Below are positions 43,830-50,842 of a stretch of DNA of 64,000 nucleotides, piece by piece (the first letter of the stretch is position 1; every line of letters begins with the position of its first letter). Where the stretch lies: contig JBBPYR010000137.1 of NCBI GenBank assembly GCA_038199755.1, forward strand, positions 10,592 to 74,591. Direction: 5' to 3'. Below the pieces are notes generated by a model that saw only the letters and a program-made list of their open reading frames with translations, was not told where the DNA came from and made no database searches. This stretch comes from JBBPYR01 sp038199755. GTDB lineage: Bacteria > Chloroflexota > Ktedonobacteria > Ktedonobacterales > Ktedonobacteraceae. Made by a program: the position numbers and the translations under genes.

Positions 43830-44426
43830 CTATGCGAACTTAAACGACTGTAGCATGGGTTGAAAGAAGCCTTGATTGGCAAGGTCGAACACCTGTGAAC
43901 CAGTGAGATACACGAGGGTATACGCCTTGGTAGAAGTTGTATGGGCAGGATGATTATCAGCGATCACAATCGCTTTGACATTGACCGAGGCAGATTGGCC
44001 CGGTGGCACCAGATCACCTGTGGCGGCTCCCTGGCTCCAGCTATCGCCCGCGACCTGCGTCGTCGCAGCGACATCGACCGTCTGATAATTCTTGACTCGC
44101 GACTTGAAGAGGAGCATGCCGCCTTGTACGACACTAGAGGAAGGAAGGGCACCATCCACATTATTGACGGTACTCACGGACATCGAGGCAATGCCCTGTG
44201 GATCGGTGAACGTGACGGTGCTCTGATTTTTGCTCACCTTCCAGCCAACAGGATAGCCAATAGTGAAACCATCGCCGCTATAGCTTGTTAACGATGTAGC
44301 CGGGGCAGCAGTCGGAGTGGGGGTAGCACTGCCTGATCCGCCAAACAGATCGCAGGCAGTTACGAGTCCAGCGAGTAAAAGAAGACACGATACAGAGAAA
44401 AACCAGCGTAGTATGCGCTGTAGCAT
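43830..44426 (-). CDS. Lipoprotein with PsbP-like fold
   Basis: 198 residues. A signal peptide with lipobox (LLAGLVTAC) is followed by a Thr/Pro/Ala-rich linker. A compact domain then starts SGDGFTIGYPVGWKVSKNQS, the PsbP-type opening (FTIxYPxGW), and ends FFQPMLQSF. The family is found in many bacteria as secreted lipoproteins with no known catalysis. The ATG at 44426 has GAAGGGA 9 nt upstream; in-frame codons further upstream give no signal peptide. No operon partner is obvious. Confidence 0.78.
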   Translation of the reverse strand: MLQRILRWFFSVSCLLLLAGLVTACDLFGGSGSATPTPTAAPATSLTSYSGDGFTIGYPVGWKVSKNQSTVTFTDPQGIASMSVSTVNNVDGALPSSSVVQGGMLLFKSRVKNYQTVDVAATTQVAGDSWSQGAATGDLVPPGQSASVNVKAIVIADNHPAHTTSTKAYTLVYLTGSQVFDLANQGFFQPMLQSFKFA

Positions 44427-44576
44427 AAGTATGTTTCCCTTCAAGCAGTAGATGTAGCTTTTCAGCGTAGACCAGATGGATATAGGCAATAGCACAGTAT
44501 TTATCAGGATTATAACACACCTTGTACCACAATTCGCTATTCCAGGCCGCTTGACCCGCTTTTCTCATGCGCAAAG

Positions 44577-44630
44577 GAGCTAGGTGGCGGCAATCTTGCA
44601 TAGGCTTATGCAATTGCCGCCACCTAGCTC
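44577..44630. terminator. Long terminator hairpin
   Basis: Perfect 18-bp stem (44577-44594 with 44613-44630) extended by a further TTGCATA/TATGCA pairing near the loop, giving about 24 bp in total. Placed just downstream of the broken bcp. Confidence 0.75.
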
Positions 44631-44662
44631 CACTATCGTTATCACAAGCAATGGTGATGGTG

Positions 44663-44982
44663 TTAGAGGTGCAGAGCCTCTACCGTTTCTAACACCTCTT
44701 GCGCGTGCTCGTCCGGCTTCACTTTGTGCCAGATTTTACGCACCACGCCTTCTTTATCAATCAAGAAGGTTTCGCGGTTCACTCCCATGTATTTTCGCCC
44801 ATACATATTCTTCTCTTTCCACACGCCATACAACTGCGAAACAGTGGTATCGGTGTCAGATAACAGTGGAAAGGACAGACCATATTTATCAGCAAATTTT
44901 TGATGCGAGGCCACATTGTCACCTAGCACGACGACGCCACGCCGCTGCAAGAGATGGTTGGGATACTCTTCTGTCCACTATT
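44663..44982 (-). pseudogene. bcp: 3' fragment of a bcp peroxiredoxin gene split by the inserted element
   Basis: This frame encodes the C-terminal two-thirds of a BCP/PrxQ peroxiredoxin (HLLQRRGVVVLG, FADKYGLSFPLLSDTD, VNRETFLIDKEGVV), about 70 percent identical by eye to the intact copy at 46546-47043. It is open upstream only to a TAG at about 44983. Compared with the intact copy it has lost four residues after VVVLG. The peroxidatic and resolving cysteines and the N-terminus are missing here. The N-terminus is found at 48476-48637, on the other side of the element. Confidence 0.85.
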
Positions 44983-44998
44983 ACCCACGTGGAATGCC

Positions 44999-46234
44999 TT
45001 AATCTAAATGATCAAAATATTGCGGTGTTCCGTCCCATAAGGAGTACAGTTCGCCATCTCCCCAGAAGTTCAGGTCTCCATTGGTCGAAGTGCGTTTAAA
45101 AGCTATGAACCTGGGATGAGGCTTACTAGTATCCTTAGCTACTTCTGTGCCTCTCTGACCATCACCACTGACATACTCCGAATCGATCGGCTGAAGAATG
45201 GCTTCATACGGGAAGTCCGCCACAATCTTAGCGAAGTAATTGGATACCATGTTGTATCCCCCATGCGCGACTACAATGTGCCCTGTGAGTCCCTTAAGGC
45301 ATTCAGGACCAATGATTGACGGAGCAGGTGTCTCACCGTTCTGAAAGAATCTGTTCAACTCCTCTGCTATGTCAACACACCATCCGCCGACTCTACGTGA
45401 ATCCACTAATTCAATATTCGGGAACCCCAGGCCAGATGGAATACTGCGAGCGAATCGTTTTGCTACTGGCTGGAACCTTGATGTCGTCGCCAGAATACCC
45501 TTATGGGCTCTTTGCTGTACTGCTATGCCAAATAGCGCGGCTACCGCGTCAAGGCCAATCGGTCTGTTTGCGTATCGTTTGGCTTGGACCAGTGTGACCA
45601 TCTGCGGGATGGATTGACTTTGGTAAAGCCTGATGTCAACACCCCCATCATTTGTTCCCGGCCCAAGCTCGGTACGGAAGCCTTGATTTCTGAAAACCGC
45701 ATCAAGGAACTCTTCGTATTGGCACCATTCCAAACGCGCTATGTGATCAGGATGTTTGGCGAAGTGCTCGAAAACTTCCCCGTGAATATTGTAGAGCCGA
45801 TGTGTCGCAAGATGCTGTATCCATTGCCAGCGGTAGAGGACCAAATACTCATCTGCCCGCTTCTCATCGGACGGCATAATGCAAATCGTCACGTGATCTT
45901 CCCTGTCGTAATAAAAACCGCGCATCTCGAGCATTGACCGGAAATGTTCAGAGAGTTCGTCAGAATCTTCCCGGTCAAAGCTAAAAACGCGGTAAAGTGG
46001 TCCTTCAAAGGTCAGAAGAAGAGCTTCGTAGCGTTTGGGCGCATCCTCCTTATGGAGGAACGGTGTGTGAAATGAGGAATCGTACCAGAGATCATTCTCT
46101 TTTGCCCAAGACTCGATGGCGCAGCGCAATTCGGTAAGCTCGGCCATGCATCTTGCTTCGTTAACGGTTGCCGAGCCCAGCCGAACTCCGCCATCTGCTT
46201 CAAAGGCTCGAATTTGTTGAGGTTCACTCGGCAT
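44999..46234 (-). CDS. Mrr-type restriction endonuclease-like protein
   Basis: 411 residues. A PD-(D/E)xK nuclease domain lies at about residues 165-275. LEWCQYEEFLDAVFRNQGF is its N-terminal helix with Glu, GTNDGGVDIRLYQ the Asp strand, and VTLVQAKRYANRPIG the QxK strand. This is the Mrr catalytic pattern of type IV (modification-dependent) or orphan nucleases. The N-terminal 160 residues and the C-terminal 110 are not recognised and may give specificity. No methyltransferase is adjacent. It is carried on the element that interrupts bcp, so it is probably a mobile defence gene. Confidence 0.8.
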   Translation of the reverse strand: MPSEPQQIRAFEADGGVRLGSATVNEARCMAELTELRCAIESWAKENDLWYDSSFHTPFLHKEDAPKRYEALLLTFEGPLYRVFSFDREDSDELSEHFRSMLEMRGFYYDREDHVTICIMPSDEKRADEYLVLYRWQWIQHLATHRLYNIHGEVFEHFAKHPDHIARLEWCQYEEFLDAVFRNQGFRTELGPGTNDGGVDIRLYQSQSIPQMVTLVQAKRYANRPIGLDAVAALFGIAVQQRAHKGILATTSRFQPVAKRFARSIPSGLGFPNIELVDSRRVGGWCVDIAEELNRFFQNGETPAPSIIGPECLKGLTGHIVVAHGGYNMVSNYFAKIVADFPYEAILQPIDSEYVSGDGQRGTEVAKDTSKPHPRFIAFKRTSTNGDLNFWGDGELYSLWDGTPQYFDHLD

Positions 46235-46545
46235 ATGAGATATTTCCTTAATGTCACTCAGAGGTGGACATGGATAGTGAGGGCTAACGTGTTGTCCGCA
46301 TCGGGTGATACTCCCGTAAATGTCCAGAGGCTAGGGCTGTTGACCAACAGTTGTATGACTATCACTTGTACATTCTTATTGGTACAGAGAAAACCAGAAA
46401 GATGAGGCGCATTCTTCCCTCAGTCTGAAGACATGAGGGTGCTCTGCGCCGATGTCTATGGACATTCATTTGGCAAAGGGAAATCAGGATTTGTAATTTC
46501 CAGTTGAAAAAGTCATTTCTGATTCCTTAAGCCAGAAAGATAAGT
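46235..46545. other. Intergenic region inside the element
   Basis: About 310 bp between the Mrr-like gene start and the intact bcp. No ORF with coding character, RNA gene or clear inverted repeat is visible. Confidence 0.4.
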
Positions 46546-47043
46546 TTAAAGCCCTAACGACTCAATGGTATTGAGCACCTCTTGTGCATGACCTTCAGCT
46601 TTCACTCTAGGCCAGACATTGCGGATGATACCATCTTTATCGATAAGAAACGTCTCACGGTTGATGCCCATGTATTTTTTGCCGTACAGGTTCTTTTCCT
46701 TCCACACCCCGTAACGCTGCGATACGGCGGTATCGGTGTCGGAAAGCAGGGGAAAGGGAAGCCCGTATTTACCAGCGAATTTCTCATGCGATGCGATATC
46801 GTCGGCACTGATGCCCAGCACGACGATGCCGCGTTTCTGCATCTCATGGTCGGCATCGCGGAACGAACACGCTTCGGACACACATCCGGGCGTATCGTCT
46901 TTTGGATAGAAGTACAAGACTATATTTTTACCGCGTAACGCGCTTAACCGCACGTTGCCGTCTTTAACCACTGTTTCGTTTCCGATAGCCGGAAGCGTGA
47001 AATCAGGGGCGGTTTGCGACTCCTCTATTGGTGCATCACTCAT
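46546..47043 (-). CDS. bcp: Peroxiredoxin BCP/PrxQ (intact copy, carried on the element)
   Basis: A 165-residue thiol peroxidase with the N-terminal APDFTLPAIG. The catalytic motif YPKDDTPGCVSEACSFRD carries the peroxidatic cysteine and a resolving cysteine five residues later (atypical 2-Cys PrxQ). It ends in the usual thioredoxin-fold segment (INRETFLIDKDG). It reduces H2O2 and organic hydroperoxides using thioredoxin. It lies inside the element that destroyed another bcp and could replace the lost activity. Its sequence differs clearly from the broken copy, so it is not a recent local duplication. Confidence 0.93.
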   Translation of the reverse strand: MSDAPIEESQTAPDFTLPAIGNETVVKDGNVRLSALRGKNIVLYFYPKDDTPGCVSEACSFRDADHEMQKRGIVVLGISADDIASHEKFAGKYGLPFPLLSDTDTAVSQRYGVWKEKNLYGKKYMGINRETFLIDKDGIIRNVWPRVKAEGHAQEVLNTIESLGL

Positions 47044-47533
47044 ATCATTTACCTCTCTTCAGGGAATATACGGTGAAAAAGAGTTCGGATAAGCCGAACC
47101 CTTTCAGTGTATCACAAGAAACGCCCCATTGCGTGTGAGGCACCAAAGGAGGAAGGAAACCGGGCAAGATTATCCGGCCTGCGGGGGGATGCCCAATATA
47201 TCCTCGTACCTGTCGAGTAATTCCAGGAAAGTCATCTGCTCCAACTGTTGCTGGTATCGGAGCATTCACATCTGCTTGTAGGTTTCCTCTCGTAAATCGA
47301 CAAGCGAAGCCGGACGTGATACACTATCCCTGGACTTTTCGCCTGTCCGACGGCACAAGCCGCTATCACAGCGTCTTTGCCGCTGTGTGTACAGTAAAAA
47401 GGATGGGGCATTGCTTTTGTGCTGTGTGTACCCTGCAAAAGTCCCATAGCACAAAACCGTTACAAGAGTCTGCGGGGACGCTTGGCGATTCTTCCAAGCG
47501 TCTTTCGGCCTCACCTCCTTGAAAAAGCCTGGA
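47044..47533. other. Region of the element with small ORF remnants
   Basis: About 490 bp between bcp and the XRE gene. It contains the short frame at 47170-47265 and, directly upstream in the same orientation, a frame ending ASLVDLREETYKQM at 47266. Together they read like a continuous helical protein interrupted by a TGA. Otherwise nothing recognised. Confidence 0.4.
47170..47265 (-). CDS. Possible 31-residue helical peptide or remnant
   Basis: Starts MLRYQQQLEQMTFLELLDRY and ends GIPPQAG. The amphipathic helical composition looks like real coding sequence, but it is short. It directly follows a TGA that ends an upstream frame whose last residues also look coding. It may be the tail of a degraded element gene. 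I do not recognise it. Confidence 0.25.
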   Translation of the reverse strand: MLRYQQQLEQMTFLELLDRYEDILGIPPQAG

Positions 47534-47743
47534 TCAGTCGGAAAAGTTAAGCCCGTCGATGTCCTTGTAGGTAATCTCGTGTCCTAACCCCTCAGATAAG
47601 GCATTGGCAATCTTTCCGGCGGTCGCCTTCAAGATGCTCTTGCCTCTTTCGGCATCACGCACGGTACTCTCCCGGAGACCTGCATGACGGGCAAGTTCCG
47701 CCTTCGACCATCCAAGCTTAACCCGATATTCTTCTAGATTCAT
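47534..47743 (-). CDS. Small XRE/Cro-type DNA-binding protein
   Basis: A 69-residue helix-turn-helix protein (YRVKLGWSKAELARHAGLRE then STVRDAERGK), typical of small XRE regulators encoded on mobile elements and of C-protein-like controllers of restriction genes. GGAG lies 10 nt before the ATG. A good promoter (47778-47806) lies upstream. It may repress the divergent recombinase gene or control the Mrr-like nuclease; this is inferred from position. Confidence 0.8.
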   Translation of the reverse strand: MNLEEYRVKLGWSKAELARHAGLRESTVRDAERGKSILKATAGKIANALSEGLGHEITYKDIDGLNFSD

Positions 47744-48096
47744 AGGTTAAGCACTCCAAAAAACAGATTCTGCCTTCAGTATGCCATCTTTATACGGCGG
47801 TGTCAATGGTTGTACATTGTTATAGCACGCGTTGCATCAATAACAGACGTTTTATAGCAAAACACACCGTTTTATGGTATAGTTGTAGGTAGGGATTCGT
47901 TATCCTCAGACGCGCCATCGCTGTTATTTGCAGAAGAGGGAACAAGTGAATGCCAGAACCCAAAGCATTTCGACACGCCGGAATGCCAAGGAGCCGATCC
48001 GTCACTTTACAGCCATAACAGCAGGTACTCATAACACAGTTAAGCAGAGTATAAGGTATAAAATCGGGGATTTCTCCCCGCCTCACGAGGTGGAAA
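47744..48096. other. Divergent regulatory region of the element
   Basis: About 350 bp between the XRE gene and the recombinase. It has the XRE promoter (47778-47806) and, at about 47845-47880, two CGTTTTAT repeats around an imperfect inverted repeat (GTTTTATAGCAAAAC) that could be an XRE operator. No gene seen. Confidence 0.5.
47778..47806 (-). promoter_or_regulatory. Sigma-70 promoter for the XRE gene
   Basis: On the minus strand: TTGACA at 47806-47801, a 17-bp spacer, CATACT at 47783-47778. The predicted start is about 27 nt before the ATG. Confidence 0.65.
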
Positions 48097-48531
48097 ATGC
48101 AACCACAGAACATGATGCAGCGCAAACGCGTTGTCATTTATTGCCGCGTCAGCACAGACAAGCAGGAACAGGACGGCGAGAGCCTGGAATATCAGGAGGC
48201 GGTAAAACGGCGGAACCAGACCCGTGAAATCACTCTGGATGGTTACGAGGGCGAATGGTTTACGATCAATAAACTAATCGAGGATAAGGTCGTTACATGG
48301 CACAGCATACACCGCGCTATTGATAGGGGGGAAGTTCAACTCCACACGATAGACGAGCCGCATCCTTTTATTCACCGCGACGAGCTTAACCGTTTCTTGC
48401 GTGAAACACCGGTAAGGACCCGCAGCGAGCGGGAGAATGTCGCACCAAGGGTCGAGATCACGTATACACCAATTTTCACAGGTGTTCAATCTTCCTTTGA
48501 TAAAAGTACAAAACGACGTTCTTGCCTTTAA
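48097..48531 (+). CDS. Truncated serine recombinase fused to a helix-turn-helix segment
   Basis: A 144-residue frame. Residues 9-40 (RKRVVIYCRVSTDKQEQDGE) are the start of a serine recombinase catalytic domain with the active serine in YCRVSTDKQ. The chain then switches to an excisionase-like HTH segment (EGEWFTINKLIEDKVV, HRDELNRFLRE). The rest of the catalytic domain is absent. The last 20 residues are antisense bcp, so the gene is cut by the element junction at about 48474. GAGGTGG precedes the ATG. It is unlikely to be an active recombinase now; it may be the relic of the enzyme that moved the element. Confidence 0.6.
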   Translation: MQPQNMMQRKRVVIYCRVSTDKQEQDGESLEYQEAVKRRNQTREITLDGYEGEWFTINKLIEDKVVTWHSIHRAIDRGEVQLHTIDEPHPFIHRDELNRFLRETPVRTRSERENVAPRVEITYTPIFTGVQSSFDKSTKRRSCL

Positions 48532-48637
48532 GATCACCTAAATGCACCTGCCCATCTTTTACTACATCGTCGCTCCCTATTGCGGGCAGTGTAAAGTCTG
48601 GTGCTGGTTGCTGTTCTTGAATTGTTGTCTCACTCAT
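48476..48637 (-). pseudogene. bcp: 5' fragment of the split bcp gene
   Basis: Starts MSETTIQEQQPAPDFTLPAIG and continues to KGKNVVLYFY, the normal PrxQ N-terminus up to just before the peroxidatic cysteine. Small indels then shift the frame (the DNA still resembles TATCCAAAGGAAGATACACC) and homology stops at the element junction. GAGGAG precedes the ATG, so this was the authentic start of the gene whose 3' part lies at 44663-44982. Confidence 0.85.
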
Positions 48638-48666
48638 AAAGATACTCCTCTGTGCGAGAAAAAATA

Positions 48667-48707
48667 GACCGTTAGAAGACAAAGCAGTTACTTCGCTTCT
48701 AACGGTC
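48667..48707 (-). terminator. Terminator downstream of nadA
   Basis: Perfect 12-bp stem (48667-48678 with 48696-48707), followed on the minus strand by TATTTTTT. It lies 31 bp after the nadA stop and before the bcp fragment. Confidence 0.8.
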
Positions 48708-48737
48708 AAAACACGCTCGCACGGGAAACTTATTCCC

Positions 48738-49940
48738 TTATCGTACGGAGAGCATGCGCTCTAAGGCTACACGCGCCCAGTGGGATGTCTCCTCATCCAC
48801 GCTCACCTGATTGATCACCTCGCCTTGTACCAAGCCTTCGAGCACCCAGGCAAGGTAGGCAGGATGAATACGGTACATGGTCGAGCAGGGGCAAACAATC
48901 GGGTCCAGGCAGAAAATGAATTGCTCTGGATGCGCCTTGGCGAGCCGATGCACAAGATTGATTTCGGTGGCAATGCCCCACTTGCTGCCTGCTGGTGCCT
49001 GCTCAATCTGCTCAATAATGAACTCGGTCGAGCCATACAGATCGGCGGCCTCGACAACCTCGCGGCGGCATTCAGGATGCACGAGAATTTTGATGCCGGG
49101 ATACTCTGCCCGTGCCTTGGCAATCTGTTGCTCGCTAAAGCGCATGTGGGTAGAACAGTAGCCCTTCCAAAGGATAATTTTGGCGCGCTCAAGCTCTTCC
49201 TCAGCGTCTGGTGTGGCCATGGGGTCCTTGGGGTTCCAGACCGACATGTTCGTCTCAGCAATACTATACTTCAAAGCGGTGTTGCGGCCCAGGTGCTCAT
49301 CGGGAAAGAACAGCACACGCTTGCCGCGCTGGAAGGCCCAATTGATGACCGCTGGCGCATTGGACGAGGTACAGACAATACCACCATTACGCCCACAAAA
49401 GGCTTTGAGATCGGCGGCGGAGTTCATATAGGTGATGGGTATAATGCCAGCATCATCGCCAAGCTGGTCGTGAAGCATTTGCCAGCATTCTTCCACCTCA
49501 GCGATGTTCGCCATGTCCGCCATCGAACAGCCAGCCGCCGGATTGGGTAGAATCACCTTCTGATGGGGTGCGCTGAGGATATCAGCACTTTCGGCCATGA
49601 AATGGACGCCGCAGAAGACGATGTAATCGGCCTGTGGACGAGCCGCCGCCAATTGTGAAAGCTTAAACGAGTCACCACGCAGGTCGGCATACTTGATTAT
49701 TTCGTCGCGCTGATAGTGATGCCCCAGAATCACGAGCCGCTCTCCCAGTTGCGCCTTCGCGGTGGCAATGCGCCGATCTAATGCCGCCTCGCTCATTTCA
49801 GCGTAGAATTGGGGGATGTTGTCAACGCGCTTTGACAACTTGTGTTTTGCCCGTGTCTGTGGCGTCAGCAAGGGCAATATTCGTGTTTCCTGGCTCTCAG
49901 CGCATTCGGATTGTATAGCAGCCATAACCATTTTCTCCAT
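48738..49940 (-). CDS. nadA: Quinolinate synthase
   Basis: A 400-residue [4Fe-4S] enzyme that condenses iminoaspartate with dihydroxyacetone phosphate to quinolinate in de novo NAD synthesis. ILGHHYQRDEII near residue 70 is the substrate pocket. Cluster cysteines are expected in NPAAGCSMAD, GIVCTSSNAP and PIVCPCSTMYRI. The ATG at 49940 overlaps the nadC stop (TGATG), coupling translation; the TTG one codon upstream is less likely. It is the last gene of nadB-nadC-nadA. Confidence 0.96.
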   Translation of the reverse strand: MEKMVMAAIQSECAESQETRILPLLTPQTRAKHKLSKRVDNIPQFYAEMSEAALDRRIATAKAQLGERLVILGHHYQRDEIIKYADLRGDSFKLSQLAAARPQADYIVFCGVHFMAESADILSAPHQKVILPNPAAGCSMADMANIAEVEECWQMLHDQLGDDAGIIPITYMNSAADLKAFCGRNGGIVCTSSNAPAVINWAFQRGKRVLFFPDEHLGRNTALKYSIAETNMSVWNPKDPMATPDAEEELERAKIILWKGYCSTHMRFSEQQIAKARAEYPGIKILVHPECRREVVEAADLYGSTEFIIEQIEQAPAGSKWGIATEINLVHRLAKAHPEQFIFCLDPIVCPCSTMYRIHPAYLAWVLEGLVQGEVINQVSVDEETSHWARVALERMLSVR

Positions 49941-50842
49941 CAAGCAAATTCTAACGAAATGTCGAAATTTGGTGCCGAGTGCGTCAAAGCTCCCAGCGAT
50001 ATGAAATCCACACCAGTCGCGGCCACCGCCACTAGTTTCTCGGCATGGGTGCCGATGCTGCCAGAAGCCTCAATCAACACGGTAGGTGCATGCTGACGAA
50101 TGTAGGAAACGGCGTTACGCATCATCTCCACATCCATGTTATCAAGCAACACAACCTCCGCCCGCGCCTCTAATGCTGCGCGCACCTCGGCCAGCGTTTC
50201 GCACTCCGCCTCGACCTTGAGCAGGTGTGGTGCGCTGTTCCGCGCCGCGTTGATCGCCTGTGCGATACCGCCAGCCGCCTTGATGTGGTTGTCCTTTATC
50301 AGAATGCCATCACTTAAGCCGAAACGATGATTGTGGCCGCCACCAAGTTGAACCGCCTCTTTCTCCAGGCGGCGCAAGCACGGCGTGGTTTTGCGTGTAT
50401 CCAGAATACGAGCCTGCGTGCCCTCAATGGCATGCACACAATGAGCGGTGAGGGTCGCGATACCGGAAAGACGCCCCAGGAAGTTAAGTGCAACTCGCTC
50501 GGCACTCAGCACAGAGCGTGCTGGGCCGGATAGATGTGCCAACACGTCACCCGCCTGCACAGCCACGCCATCCTGCACACGTAACTCAACGGCGATGCGC
50601 GCATCAAGCGTATGAAAAACGGCGGCGGCTACACTCAGACCTGCGATGACGCCCGCCTGGCGTGTAATGATGGTGCCACTGGCCTGCTGCTCCTCTGGCA
50701 CGGTACTCAGTGTGGTAATATCAGCTTCGGCTCCATCCTCCTCAAGTGCGCGTTTGATCAACTCTAACGTCCCCCAGCCCACACGCGATGCCTCGGTAGC
50801 AGCGAGGCTCCCGGCAGGTAAAACATCCACTTTATTAGACAT
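49940..50842 (-). CDS. nadC: Nicotinate-nucleotide pyrophosphorylase (carboxylating)
   Basis: A 300-residue enzyme that converts quinolinate and PRPP to nicotinate mononucleotide and CO2. It has the family hallmarks DTRKTTPCLRRLEKEAVQLG and GLSDGILIKDNH near residues 140-170, and RAEVVLLDNMDVEMM near 240. I chose the ATG at 50842 because GAGGAG lies 10 nt upstream; it overlaps the nadB end by 8 bp. Confidence 0.95.
   Translation of the reverse strand: MSNKVDVLPAGSLAATEASRVGWGTLELIKRALEEDGAEADITTLSTVPEEQQASGTIITRQAGVIAGLSVAAAVFHTLDARIAVELRVQDGVAVQAGDVLAHLSGPARSVLSAERVALNFLGRLSGIATLTAHCVHAIEGTQARILDTRKTTPCLRRLEKEAVQLGGGHNHRFGLSDGILIKDNHIKAAGGIAQAINAARNSAPHLLKVEAECETLAEVRAALEARAEVVLLDNMDVEMMRNAVSYIRQHAPTVLIEASGSIGTHAEKLVAVAATGVDFISLGALTHSAPNFDISLEFA

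Larger units (their letters stand above)
44986..48474. mobile_element. Integrated element disrupting bcp
   Basis: The two halves of one bcp gene lie at 44663-44982 and 48476-48637, on the same strand and in the correct order, separated by 3.5 kb. About 45 bp of bcp, including both catalytic cysteines, is missing. The insert holds an Mrr-type nuclease, an intact bcp, an XRE protein and a truncated serine recombinase whose reading frame runs through the right junction into bcp. I could not find target-site repeats, so the exact ends are uncertain by about 20 bp. Confidence 0.75.

Noticed and set aside
43576..43863. 95-codon plus-strand frame between two lipoprotein genes
   Set aside because: It starts in the 5' end of the WD40 gene and ends in the 3' end of the next gene on the opposite strand; residue composition is not protein-like.
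46214..46405. 63-codon plus-strand frame in the element
   Set aside because: No ribosome-binding site, odd composition and overlap with the start of the Mrr-like gene.
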